Source: Pimelobacter simplex
Lineage (GTDB): Bacteria; Actinomycetota; Actinomycetes; Propionibacteriales; Nocardioidaceae
DNA length: 64,000 nucleotides
NCBI RefSeq assembly: GCF_900114845.1
Contig: NZ_FOUK01000004.1
Coordinates: forward strand, 434,001 to 498,000
Direction of reading: 5' to 3'
Each line of letters starts with the position of its first letter. Position 1 is the stretch's first letter. Made by a program: the position numbers and the translations under genes. Shown here one piece after another: positions 35,100 to 42,912 of this stretch. The notes beneath the pieces are model-generated. The model did not search any database, had not been told where the DNA came from, and saw only the letters and a list, made by a program, of their open reading frames with translations.

Positions 35100-36686
35100 A
35101 TGACCACATTCGGATCTGGCGGGCTCGGACGCCTCCGGACCGCGATGGCTGCCTCGGTAGCGGGCGTCCTGCTGTTCGCCGCCTGCTCCGGCGGCGGCTC
35201 GAGCTCCGACTCCGGTGACCCGCAGTCCGGCGGCACCCTCAAGGTCGGCATGAGCTCGGAGGTGACCACGCTCGACCCCGCCAAGGGCTCGGCCAACGCG
35301 ATGGCGCTCACCGGCTACGCCATCTACGACACGCTGATGAAGGTCGAGAAGCTCGGCGACGAGCCGCAGCCCAACATCGCGCAGTCGATGGAGCCCAACG
35401 CCGACTTCACCGAGTGGACGATGAAGCTCCCCACCGGCCTGAAGTTCAGCGACGGGACGCCGTTCGACGCCGCCGCGGTGAAGTTCAACATGGACCGCCA
35501 CCTCGACCCGAAGACCGCCTCGACCGCCGCCTCGCTGCTCTCGTCGGTCGAGTCCGTCGACGCCCCCGACGCGACCACCGTCGTCTTCCACCTCAAGCAC
35601 GCCTACGCAGGCCTCCCCTACGCCTTCTCGTACGACGGCAGCGGCACCGCCGGCTACATCGCCTCGCCGACGGCCCTCAAGGAGTTCGGCGACGACTACA
35701 CCGGCCACGCGGCCGGCGTCGGCCCGTACAAGCTCGAGTCCTGGGGCCCGGGCAAGGACACCGTCCTGGTCCGCAACCCGGAGTACTGGGGTACTGACGA
35801 GCCCTACCTCGACAAGGTGCAGATCCGCCTGATCGAGGACGAGCAGGCCCGCTTCCAGGCCCTGCAGGCCGGGGACATCGACTACGCGCCGACCATCAAC
35901 CCGACGATCATGCTGCAGGCCAAGAACGACGCCTCGGTCAACTTCGTCCAGGGCGTCGGCAGCGACCAGGACTCGATCGTCCTCAACACGACGAAGGCTC
36001 CGTTCGACGACATCCGGGTCCGCAAGGCCGTCTCGATGGCGCTCGACCGCGACGAGATCGTCGACCTGACCAAGGAGGGCATGGCCGAGCCGGCCGTCAA
36101 CCTGTTCCCGAAGGCCGACCCCTTCAACGACGAGCACGAGGTCCCCGGCTTCGACCTCGACGAGGCCAAGAAGCTGATCGACGAGTACAAGGCCGACACT
36201 GGCAAGGACGTCTCGTTCACGTACATGTGCCGTCCCACGGTCAACACCACCGACGTCATCGAGCGCCAGCTGGCCAAGGCCGGCATGGACGTCAAGGTCG
36301 ACGTGCAGGAGAGCACCACCGCGGTCTCCAACTTCATCGCGGGCAAGTACGACGCCGCGTGCTGGACGATGGCCGGCTTCCTCACCCCCGACCTGCTGCC
36401 GTACCGGTTCTTCTACTCGTCCGGCGACCTCAACAGCACCGGCTTCGCGAACCAGGAGTTCGACAAGCTCGTCGACGACGCGCGGCTGACCGACGACACG
36501 GCGCAGCGCAAGGAGCTGTGGGGCCAGGCCGACGGCATCCTCACCGAGGAGCTGCCGTGGGTGTGGACGACGAGCCAGCCGATCGGGTTCATCTCATCGA
36601 AGAAGGTGCACAGCGCCGACCTCGACGACCCGAGCCGCCTGCGCTACTCGGTGCCCACGATCAACAACGTGTGGCTGTCGAAGTAA
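35100..36686 (+). CDS. ABC substrate-binding lipoprotein (SBP family 5)
   Basis: 528 aa with the ATG behind aaggagaagag. The lipoprotein signal has a lipobox LFAAC with Cys29. The Ser/Gly-rich linker leads into a family-5 binding fold (GTLKVGMSSEVTTLDPAKGS; FSDGTPFDAAAVKFNMDRHL; GVGPYKLESWGPGKDTVL; DDIRVRKAVSMALDRDEIV). It captures the cargo outside the membrane for the Dpp-type importer. Its place between a rhamnosidase and oxidoreductases suggests a rhamnoside rather than a peptide, but that is inference. Confidence 0.92.
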   Translation: MTTFGSGGLGRLRTAMAASVAGVLLFAACSGGGSSSDSGDPQSGGTLKVGMSSEVTTLDPAKGSANAMALTGYAIYDTLMKVEKLGDEPQPNIAQSMEPNADFTEWTMKLPTGLKFSDGTPFDAAAVKFNMDRHLDPKTASTAASLLSSVESVDAPDATTVVFHLKHAYAGLPYAFSYDGSGTAGYIASPTALKEFGDDYTGHAAGVGPYKLESWGPGKDTVLVRNPEYWGTDEPYLDKVQIRLIEDEQARFQALQAGDIDYAPTINPTIMLQAKNDASVNFVQGVGSDQDSIVLNTTKAPFDDIRVRKAVSMALDRDEIVDLTKEGMAEPAVNLFPKADPFNDEHEVPGFDLDEAKKLIDEYKADTGKDVSFTYMCRPTVNTTDVIERQLAKAGMDVKVDVQESTTAVSNFIAGKYDAACWTMAGFLTPDLLPYRFFYSSGDLNSTGFANQEFDKLVDDARLTDDTAQRKELWGQADGILTEELPWVWTTSQPIGFISSKKVHSADLDDPSRLRYSVPTINNVWLSK

Positions 36687-36722
36687 CGACCTGAGCAACT
36701 CGACCCGGAGGAAGGGAACACC

Positions 36723-37508
36723 ATGGAGAACGCAGCACCGCGGCCGAAGGTCGCCCTCGTGACCGGCGCCGCCTCGGGCATCGGCCGGGCCACCGCCGAG
36801 CTCTTCGCCGAGCGCGGCTACACCGTGGCTGCGCTCGACATCGCCGAGTCCCCTTCCTCCGGGTCCGCACGGATCCACCCGCTCCTGGTCGACGTCGCCG
36901 ACCGGGACCGGGTGGGCGCGGCCGTCGACGAGGTGGCCGCCACCCACGGCGGCATCGACGTCGTCGTCAACTGCGCCGCGAGCTTCCTGGCCCGCGGCGT
37001 CGACGTCACCCCGCAGGAGTGGGACTCCGTGCTGCGGATCAACGTGCAGGGCATCAGCAACGTCGTCCAGGCGGCGCACCCGCACCTGGCCCGCTCCGAG
37101 GGTGCGGCCGTCGTCAACACCGCCAGCATCTCGGCGCACGTCGCCCAGCCGCAGCGCTGGACCTACAACACCACCAAGAGCGCGATCGTCGGCCTGACCC
37201 GCTGCATGGCGATGGACCTGGCCGCCGACGGGATCCGGGTCAACTCGGTCTCGCCCGGCTGGATCTGGACCCCCGAGGTCGCCGCCGCGGCCGCCGACGG
37301 AGGGCGTGAGCGCTGGGAGCCCGTCTGGGGCCGCTTCCACCTGCTCCGCCGGCTCGGCGAGGCGGCCGAGGTCGCCGCCGCCATCGGCTTCCTCTGCTCG
37401 CCCGACGCGAGCTTCATCACCGGTGTCGACCTGCCCGTCGACGGCGGCTACCTCGCCATGGGCCCCGAGGGCCTCGGCGACTCCTCCAGCTTCGCCGGCT
37501 CGGCCTGA
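36723..37508 (+). CDS. SDR dehydrogenase, possibly for deoxysugar acids
   Basis: 261 aa classical SDR with NAD-binding TGAASGIG (residues 14-21), Asp39 after the second strand (ALDI, favouring NAD), and the catalytic set Ser135, Tyr148 and Lys152. The C-terminal segment WIWTPEVAAAAADGGRERW followed by FITGVDLPVDGGY resembles, as far as recalled, dehydrogenases of L-fucose/L-rhamnose oxidative pathways. It could oxidise rhamnose or 2-keto-3-deoxyrhamnonate. Strong ribosome binding site (ggaggaaggg). Same strand as, and 36 bases after, the binding protein gene. Confidence 0.83.
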   Translation: MENAAPRPKVALVTGAASGIGRATAELFAERGYTVAALDIAESPSSGSARIHPLLVDVADRDRVGAAVDEVAATHGGIDVVVNCAASFLARGVDVTPQEWDSVLRINVQGISNVVQAAHPHLARSEGAAVVNTASISAHVAQPQRWTYNTTKSAIVGLTRCMAMDLAADGIRVNSVSPGWIWTPEVAAAAADGGRERWEPVWGRFHLLRRLGEAAEVAAAIGFLCSPDASFITGVDLPVDGGYLAMGPEGLGDSSSFAGSA

Positions 37509-37544
37509 GCCTCGGCGTCTACCGACACGAACAAGAGAGTTCCC

Positions 37545-38474
37545 ATGCGAAGAATCGTCATCACCGACACCAACCTGGGCGACGGGTCCCACGAGCGCGC
37601 CGAGCTCGGCGACGGGTACGACGTGACGCTGGCCGGCGTGCTCACCGAGGACGAGGTGATCGCGGCCGCGCAGGACGCCGAGGGACTCCTCGTGCAGTGG
37701 GCGCCGATGACCGAGCGGGTCTTCGCCGCGCTGCCCGGCCTGCGCGCGGTCGTGCGCTACGGCATCGGCCTCGACAACATCGACCTCGACGCCGCGGCCC
37801 GCCACGACGTCGCGGTCAGCAATGTCGACGACTACTGCATCGACGAGGTGGCCGACCACGCCGCCGCCTCGATCTACGCCCACAGCCGCCGGCTCACCGC
37901 GGCCGCGCGCCGGGTCGCCGAGGCCGGTTGGGGCACTTCCGGGATCGCCGCGCCGCTGCCGCCGGCCCAGGACCCCGTCGGCATCGCCGGCTTCGGGCGG
38001 ATCGGCCGCGCCGTCGCCGCCCGGGTCTCCGCGCTGGGCTTCCCGGTCCACGTGTGGGACCCGTTCGCCACCGACGTCCCGGCGTCGGTCACCCGGCACG
38101 AGACACTCGCCGGGCTCGCGGCCGCGGTCCACCACCTGACCCTGCACATGCCGTCGACCGCCGAGACCGCCGGCGCGGTCGACGCCGGCGTGCTCGCCGC
38201 GCTCGGCGAGGGCGGCCACCTCGTCAACACCGCCCGCGGGGCGCTCGTCGACGAGGAGGCGCTGCTCGCCGCGCTCGACGCCGGCACGCTCGGCTTCGCC
38301 TCGCTCGACGTGCTCACCAGCGAGCCGCCGGCCGGCGTCGCGGCCCAGGTCGCCGCGCACCCGCGGGTGCTCGTCAACCCGCACATCGCCTACCTGTCGA
38401 CCGAGTCCCTGCCCCAGCTGCGCATCCGCGCCGCGGTCAAGCTCGCCGCCCTGCTCGAGGACGCCGCGCGATGA
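37545..38474 (+). CDS. D-isomer-specific 2-hydroxyacid dehydrogenase (CtBP-like)
   Basis: 309 aa. The NAD domain has GIAGFGRIGRAVAARV. The catalytic Arg is in VNTARGALVDEEAL, the Glu in SEPP, and the His in NPHIAYLS. The sequence VRYGIGLDNIDLDAAARHDVAVSNV is typical of the PGDH/CtBP branch. It reduces a 2-keto acid or oxidises a D-2-hydroxy acid with NAD(P). Substrate unknown; in this operon a sugar-derived keto acid is plausible. The stop overlaps the next ATG. Confidence 0.88.
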   Translation: MRRIVITDTNLGDGSHERAELGDGYDVTLAGVLTEDEVIAAAQDAEGLLVQWAPMTERVFAALPGLRAVVRYGIGLDNIDLDAAARHDVAVSNVDDYCIDEVADHAAASIYAHSRRLTAAARRVAEAGWGTSGIAAPLPPAQDPVGIAGFGRIGRAVAARVSALGFPVHVWDPFATDVPASVTRHETLAGLAAAVHHLTLHMPSTAETAGAVDAGVLAALGEGGHLVNTARGALVDEEALLAALDAGTLGFASLDVLTSEPPAGVAAQVAAHPRVLVNPHIAYLSTESLPQLRIRAAVKLAALLEDAAR

Positions 38475-39403
38475 AGGCCCTCGTGTTCACCGGTCCCGGC
38501 GTGGTCGAGCTCCAGGACGTCCCCGAGCCCGTCGCGGGCGACGGCGAGGTCGAGATCCAGGTGGTCGCCTCCGGGATCTGCGGCAGCGAGCTGCACGGCA
38601 TCGCCCACACCGAGTTCCGCAAGCCGCCGCTGGTGATGGGCCACGAGTTCTCCGGGACGACGGCCGACGGCCGGCGGGTCACCGTCAACCCGCTGCTCAG
38701 CTGCGGCACCTGCGCGGCCTGCACCCGTGGCGACGAGCAGCTCTGCGAGACCCGGGCGATCATCGGCATCGACGCCCCCGGCGCCTTCGCCGAGCGGGTC
38801 GTCGTCCCCGAGCGGGCGGTGCGCGAGCTGCCCGACGAGCTCTCCTTCACCCAGGCGGCACTCGTCGAGCCGCTCGCCAACGCCGTGCACGCCGTCCGGC
38901 TGGCGGGGCTGGGGCCCGACAGCCGGGTCGCGATCCTCGGCGCCGGCACGATCGGCCTGAGCTGCCTGCTCGTCGCGCTCCAGCACACGGCCGACGTCAC
39001 GGTCACCGACCTCGCGCCGGGGCGTCTCGAGCTGGCCGCGAGCCTCGGTGCCGCGCACACCGGCACCGGCCTCGACGGCCGCTACGACGCGATCATCGAC
39101 GCCGTCGGGGCCGAGGCGACGCACCAGGCGTCGGTCGACTTCCTGCGTCCCGGCGGTACCGCCGTCTGGATCGGGCTGCTCAGCCCGTCGGCCGGCTTCG
39201 ACGGCCAGGAGATCGTCCGCGCCGAGAAGCGCGTGGTCGGCTCGTACTGCTACTCGCCCCGCGATTTCGACGCGGCACTCGACCTGGCGACCCGGGTTCG
39301 GCTGGACTGGGCCACTACCTTCCCTCTCAGTGAGGGTGCCGCGGTGTTCACGAGCCTCATGTCGGGCGTCACCGAGACGACCAAAGCAGTGTTGATGCCG
39401 TGA
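38471..39403 (+). CDS. Zinc-dependent MDR alcohol/polyol dehydrogenase
   Basis: 310 aa, short for the medium-chain family (usually 340-350). Catalytic zinc ligands are Cys in SGICGSELHG, His in MGHEF, and Glu in ALVEPLANAVHA. The structural zinc motif is SCGTCAACTRGDEQLC. The Rossmann motif is ILGAGTIGLSCLL. The pattern is that of sorbitol/threonine/butanediol dehydrogenases. Probably oxidises a hydroxyl of a sugar or sugar acid. Coupled to the preceding gene by an ATGA overlap. Confidence 0.88.
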   Translation: MKALVFTGPGVVELQDVPEPVAGDGEVEIQVVASGICGSELHGIAHTEFRKPPLVMGHEFSGTTADGRRVTVNPLLSCGTCAACTRGDEQLCETRAIIGIDAPGAFAERVVVPERAVRELPDELSFTQAALVEPLANAVHAVRLAGLGPDSRVAILGAGTIGLSCLLVALQHTADVTVTDLAPGRLELAASLGAAHTGTGLDGRYDAIIDAVGAEATHQASVDFLRPGGTAVWIGLLSPSAGFDGQEIVRAEKRVVGSYCYSPRDFDAALDLATRVRLDWATTFPLSEGAAVFTSLMSGVTETTKAVLMP

Positions 39404-39431
39404 TCGACGAGGGCAGGGAGAAAGAGGAGCG

Positions 39432-40214
39432 ATGACGTTCGGAGTGCGGATCCTTCCGCTCGGCACCGGTGAGGTGCCCGGGCCGGAGGTCTACTGGATG
39501 TCCGACTGGGACCAGTGGTACGAGCTGGCCTTCCAGGCCTTCCTCGTCGAGGGCGACGGCGTCCGGGCGCTCGTGGGCACCGGTCCCGCGGAGGACCTGA
39601 CCGCCATGAACGAGGGCTGGGCCTCCTTCCTCGGCGAGCGTGCCGCCTTCCGCCGTGACCCCGGGCAGTGGCTGCCCGCGCAGCTCGACGCGCTCGGCGT
39701 CCCGCTCGACAGCATCACGCACGTGCTGCTGACGCCGCTCCAGCTGTACACGACGTCCAACGTGCGGGCCTTCGACAACGCGCAGATCTGCCTCACCCGC
39801 CGCGGCTGGACGCACTTCCACACCAGCCACCGGCACCCGCACGACGACCGGGACACCTCGCTCACGCCCGACGTCGTCGCGCACCTGACCGGACCCGCGT
39901 GGGACCGGGTCCGGCTGCTCGACGACGAGGACGAGATCGTCCCCGGCCTGCGCACCTGGTGGACCGGTTCGCACCACCGGGCCTCGATGGCCGTCGAGGT
40001 CGACACGGCGGCCGGCGTCGTCACCATGACCGACGCCTACTTCACCGAGCGGAACCTGCGCGAGGACCACCCCATCGGCATCTGCGAGAACATCTACGAG
40101 GCGCTCGCCGCGCACGACCGGGTCCGCCGTACCGCCGACATCGCGCTCACCCTGTACGACGCCGGGCAGCTCACCCGCTTCCCCGACCGCGTCGTCGCGC
40201 CGGTGCCGCGATGA
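39432..40214 (+). CDS. Metallo-beta-lactamase-fold protein lacking the zinc motif
   Basis: 260 aa. The fold pattern matches MBL-fold hydrolases of the lactonase type, but the position of the HxHxDH motif reads TPLQLYTT. His, His, Asp and His are replaced by Pro102, Gln104, Tyr106 and Thr107. One later His (TGSHH) survives where TPGH is expected. It therefore probably does not bind two zinc ions and may be a non-metal enzyme, a binding protein or a decayed copy. It is intact and in operon order between the MDR dehydrogenase and the IclR regulator, which argues for function. Confidence 0.68.
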   Translation: MTFGVRILPLGTGEVPGPEVYWMSDWDQWYELAFQAFLVEGDGVRALVGTGPAEDLTAMNEGWASFLGERAAFRRDPGQWLPAQLDALGVPLDSITHVLLTPLQLYTTSNVRAFDNAQICLTRRGWTHFHTSHRHPHDDRDTSLTPDVVAHLTGPAWDRVRLLDDEDEIVPGLRTWWTGSHHRASMAVEVDTAAGVVTMTDAYFTERNLREDHPIGICENIYEALAAHDRVRRTADIALTLYDAGQLTRFPDRVVAPVPR

Positions 40215-40960
40215 GCACGCCGGTCAAGTCCGCCGACCGGGTGCTGCTCATCTTCGAGCTGCTCACCGAGCACCCCGACGGGCTCACCCTCGCCGAGGTG
40301 CAGCAGAAGATGGCGCTGCCCAAGAGCAGCGCCCACGGCCTGCTGCACACCATGGTGTCGCGGGGCTTCCTCGACCTCGACCAGACCACGAAGAGGTTCC
40401 GGATCGGCATCCGGCTCTGGCAGGCCGGGCGCAGCTACCTCAGCGCCGCGTCGATCGAGAACCTCGCGCTCCCCTACATGGCCGCGGTGCGCGACGAGCT
40501 CAACGAGACCGTGCAGCTCGCCGTGCTCGACGGCGCCGACAACGTCTACGTCGCCAAGGTCGACCCCGACCACCAGCTGCGCCTGGCCTCGCACGTCGGC
40601 GCCCGGCTGCCGGCGTACGCCACCGGGATAGGGAAGGCCCTGCTCAGCACGCTCGACGACGACGAGGTGCTGCGCCGCGTGGGGGACGAGCCGTTCACCC
40701 GCTACACCAGCACGACCCTGCCCGGCCCCGACGCCCTGATCGCCGAGCTCCACGAGATCCGCACCCAGGGCTACGCCGAGGACCACGCCGAGTACACGCC
40801 CGGCGTCTTCTGCGTCGCCGTCCCCCTGGCCCGCACGGCCGAGCACCAGCCGGCGATCAGCGTCTCGATCCCCGATGTCCGCAAGACCGACGAGCTCATC
40901 GCCCAGGCGATCCGCTCGCTCCAGGACGCCGCCGCGGCCATCGCCGCGCGGATCGCCTGA
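40211..40960 (+). CDS. IclR family transcriptional regulator
   Basis: 249 aa. The N-terminal winged helix (ADRVLLIFELLTEHPDGLTLAEVQQKMALPKSSAHGLLHTM, described in part) and the C-terminal GAF-like effector domain (HVGARLPAYATGIGKALLSTL; GYAEDHAEYTPGVFCVAVPL) are typical. IclR proteins control sugar-acid and aromatic catabolism in response to small acids. It sits inside the rhamnoside operon and probably controls it, perhaps through the tandem repeat at 28311. ATGA overlap with the preceding gene. Confidence 0.9.
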   Translation: MSTPVKSADRVLLIFELLTEHPDGLTLAEVQQKMALPKSSAHGLLHTMVSRGFLDLDQTTKRFRIGIRLWQAGRSYLSAASIENLALPYMAAVRDELNETVQLAVLDGADNVYVAKVDPDHQLRLASHVGARLPAYATGIGKALLSTLDDDEVLRRVGDEPFTRYTSTTLPGPDALIAELHEIRTQGYAEDHAEYTPGVFCVAVPLARTAEHQPAISVSIPDVRKTDELIAQAIRSLQDAAAAIAARIA

Positions 40961-40999
40961 CCCCTCCCTCCCCTCCCACCAGCAAGGAGCAGTTCCCCC

Positions 41000-41863
41000 A
41001 TGGAGTTCTTCAGGTACGGCGCGCCCGGCACCGAGCAGCCGGCGGTCCGCGACGACGCCGGGACGACGTACGACCTGCGCGGCCTGACCGCCGACATCGA
41101 CGGCGCCTTCCTCGCCGCCGACGGCATCGCCCGGGCCCGCGCGGCCCTCGCCGCCGGGGAGCTGCCCGCGCTCGCACTGGCCGACGACGTGCGGATCGGT
41201 GCCGCGATCGCCCGGCCCCAGGCGGTCAGCTGCATCGGCATGAACTACGCGGCCCACGCGGCCGAGTCGGGCGCCGAGCCGCCCGCCGTCCCGGTGCTCT
41301 TCTACAAGCACCCCGGCACCGTCGTCGGCCCCGACGACGACGTCCTGCTCCCCGTGGGCTCGACCCGCAGCGACTGGGAGGTCGAGCTCGGCGTCGTCAT
41401 CAAGGACACCCCGCGCCACCTCTCCGACGACGCCGACCCGCTGGCGTACGTCGCCGGCTACGTCACCGCCAACGACCTCTCCGAGCGGGCCAGCCAGCTC
41501 GAGCACTCCGGCGGCCAGTGGTCCAAGGGCAAGTCGGCCGAGACCTTCTGCCCCGTCGGCCCGGTGCTGCGCCCCGCCGACGAGATCGACCCGCAGGCGC
41601 TGCGCCTGCGCTCCTGGGTCAACGACGAGCCGCGCCAGGACTCCTCGACCGCCGACATGGTCTTCACCGTCGCCGAGATCATCCGGCACCTGAGCCGGCA
41701 CGTGTACCTCGCGCCGGGCGACCTCGTCCTCACCGGGACGCCCGAGGGCGTCGCGCTGTCGGGCCGCTTCCCCTACCTCGCCGAGGGCGACGTGATGGAC
41801 CTCGAGATCGAGGGGCTCGGGCACCAGCGCCAGCGGGTCCGCCAGGCCACCGCCACGTCCTAG
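41000..41863 (+). CDS. Fumarylacetoacetate hydrolase-family protein (diketo-deoxy sugar acid hydrolase-like)
   Basis: 287 aa. The FAH fold shows CIGMNYAAHAAE, FYKHPGTVVGP, metal ligands in DWEVELGVVI and the following Asp, ANDLSERASQLE, GQWSKGKSAETFCPVGP and LTGTPEGVA. The GKSAETFCPVGP pattern is shared with 2,4-diketo-3-deoxy-L-rhamnonate/fuconate hydrolases and ureidoglycolate lyase-like proteins. In the L-rhamnose oxidative route such an enzyme yields pyruvate and L-lactate, fitting the nearby lldD. No rhamnonate dehydratase was found in the window, so the pathway assignment is partial. Ribosome binding site aaggag. Confidence 0.85.
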   Translation: MEFFRYGAPGTEQPAVRDDAGTTYDLRGLTADIDGAFLAADGIARARAALAAGELPALALADDVRIGAAIARPQAVSCIGMNYAAHAAESGAEPPAVPVLFYKHPGTVVGPDDDVLLPVGSTRSDWEVELGVVIKDTPRHLSDDADPLAYVAGYVTANDLSERASQLEHSGGQWSKGKSAETFCPVGPVLRPADEIDPQALRLRSWVNDEPRQDSSTADMVFTVAEIIRHLSRHVYLAPGDLVLTGTPEGVALSGRFPYLAEGDVMDLEIEGLGHQRQRVRQATATS

Positions 41864-41875
41864 CGAACTCCCGCT

Positions 41876-41938
41876 CGTCGTACCGGACAATTTGGTCGTG
41901 ATTCGGGCTCGATCACGACCAAATTGTCCGGTACGACG
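41876..41938. repeat. Long-hairpin element, family 2 copy 2
   Basis: Perfect 27-bp arms (41876-41902 and 41912-41938) around a 9-base loop. The outer 15 bases (CGTCGTACCGGACAA) and GGTCGTGA are shared with copy 1 at 25491; the stem bases between them differ but still pair. It lies 12 bases after the FAH stop, a likely terminator for the 28.5-41.9 kb operon. Confidence 0.85.
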
Positions 41939-41986
41939 GTGCCCGGGTGCCTGGATTCTGCCCCGCAGTGAGGCAGATCCGGGCAC
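41939..41986. promoter_or_regulatory. Inverted repeat just upstream of a membrane-protein gene
   Basis: GTGCCCGG (41939-41946) and CCGGGCAC (41979-41986) flank a second partial dyad (TGCCT/AGGCA). It ends ten bases before the ATG at 41996, with a CACAAT -10-like sequence overlapping its right arm. It may be an operator or a stem in a short leader. Confidence 0.35.
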
Positions 41987-41995
41987 AATGCCGCC

Positions 41996-42370
41996 ATGCT
42001 GCGCCTGCTGCCCCCGGTCCTGATCCTCGTCCTCTGGCTCTTCTGCGTCGTCGACGTGATCACCTCGCGCGAGGACAGCGTCCGCAACCTCGCCAAGACG
42101 TGGTGGCTCCTCATCGTGCTGTTCTTCCCGCTGGCCGGCTCGATCGCCTGGTTCGTCGCGGGGCGGCCCCAGCCGGAGCGCCCGATGACGCGCCTGGACG
42201 GCGCCGCCCCCGGCTTCCCGGAGTACGAGCGCCGTGGCCGGTTCGCCGCCGAGGACCCGGCCAAGGACGAGGAGTTCCTCCGCAAGGTCCGCGAGCGCGC
42301 CGAGGAGCAGCGCAAGCGGGGCGAGCAGCAGCGCCGTGCCGCCGAGGAGGAGGACGGCGCCGGCGCCTGA
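41996..42370 (+). CDS. Small membrane protein with PLDc_N-like domain
   Basis: 124 aa. Two helices (MLRLLPPVLILVLWLFCVVDVI and WWLLIVLFFPLAGSIAWFV) with the charged loop between them match the phospholipase D-nuclease N-terminal (PLDc_N) domain, frequent as a stand-alone actinobacterial protein. The C-terminal 60 residues are charged and probably helical (DEEFLRKVRERAEEQRKRGE). Function unknown. Monocistronic. Confidence 0.75.
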   Translation: MLRLLPPVLILVLWLFCVVDVITSREDSVRNLAKTWWLLIVLFFPLAGSIAWFVAGRPQPERPMTRLDGAAPGFPEYERRGRFAAEDPAKDEEFLRKVRERAEEQRKRGEQQRRAAEEEDGAGA

Positions 42371-42429
42371 CCCGCCCGCGCGCGGCGCCGCACCCGTCTG
42401 CCCGGCGGCCGACCGGGTATGCCAGGAAG

Positions 42430-42912
42430 ATGGATGACGACGTGCTGCACGGCTACCTCCAGCACCACTGGGTCGGCTCGACCGGTGGGGTGTCGCTGTT
42501 CCACCGCGTCGCCCGCACCCACCCGGACCCCCTGGTCGCCGCCACGGTCGGCGAGATCGCCGGCGAGGTCGCGGCCGAGCGCGAGACGCTGCGCACGATC
42601 ATGAGCATCGTCGGCGTCACCCCCAGCCGCCTCGGCGCCCTCACCGCCCGCACCGGCGAGCTGCTCGGCCGCCTCAAGCCCAACGGCCACCTCCTCACCC
42701 GCTCGCCCCTGACCGACGTCGTCGAGGTCGAGGCCCTCCGCATCGCCGTGTCCGGCAAGCACGCTGGCTGGCAGCTCCTCCGCTCCGTCGCCGACGCCGA
42801 CCCCCGGCTCGACCCCGTCCTGCTCGACGACCTCGTCCAGCTCGCCGAGAGCCAGCTCGACCGGCTCGAGCAGGCGCACCTGGGGATCGCGCGCAAGCGG
42901 CTGCTGACGTGA
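42430..42912 (+). CDS. Conserved hypothetical helical protein
   Basis: 160 aa, started at the ATG at 42430 (MDDDVLHGYLQHHW). It is predicted all helical, with many charged residues and HEXXX-like spacings (EIAGEVAAERETLRTIM). No membrane segment or signal was seen. The sequence looks like a family common in Nocardioides and relatives, without a known function. The stop overlaps the GTG of the next gene by 4 bases, so they are probably co-translated. Confidence 0.7.
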   Translation: MDDDVLHGYLQHHWVGSTGGVSLFHRVARTHPDPLVAATVGEIAGEVAAERETLRTIMSIVGVTPSRLGALTARTGELLGRLKPNGHLLTRSPLTDVVEVEALRIAVSGKHAGWQLLRSVADADPRLDPVLLDDLVQLAESQLDRLEQAHLGIARKRLLT

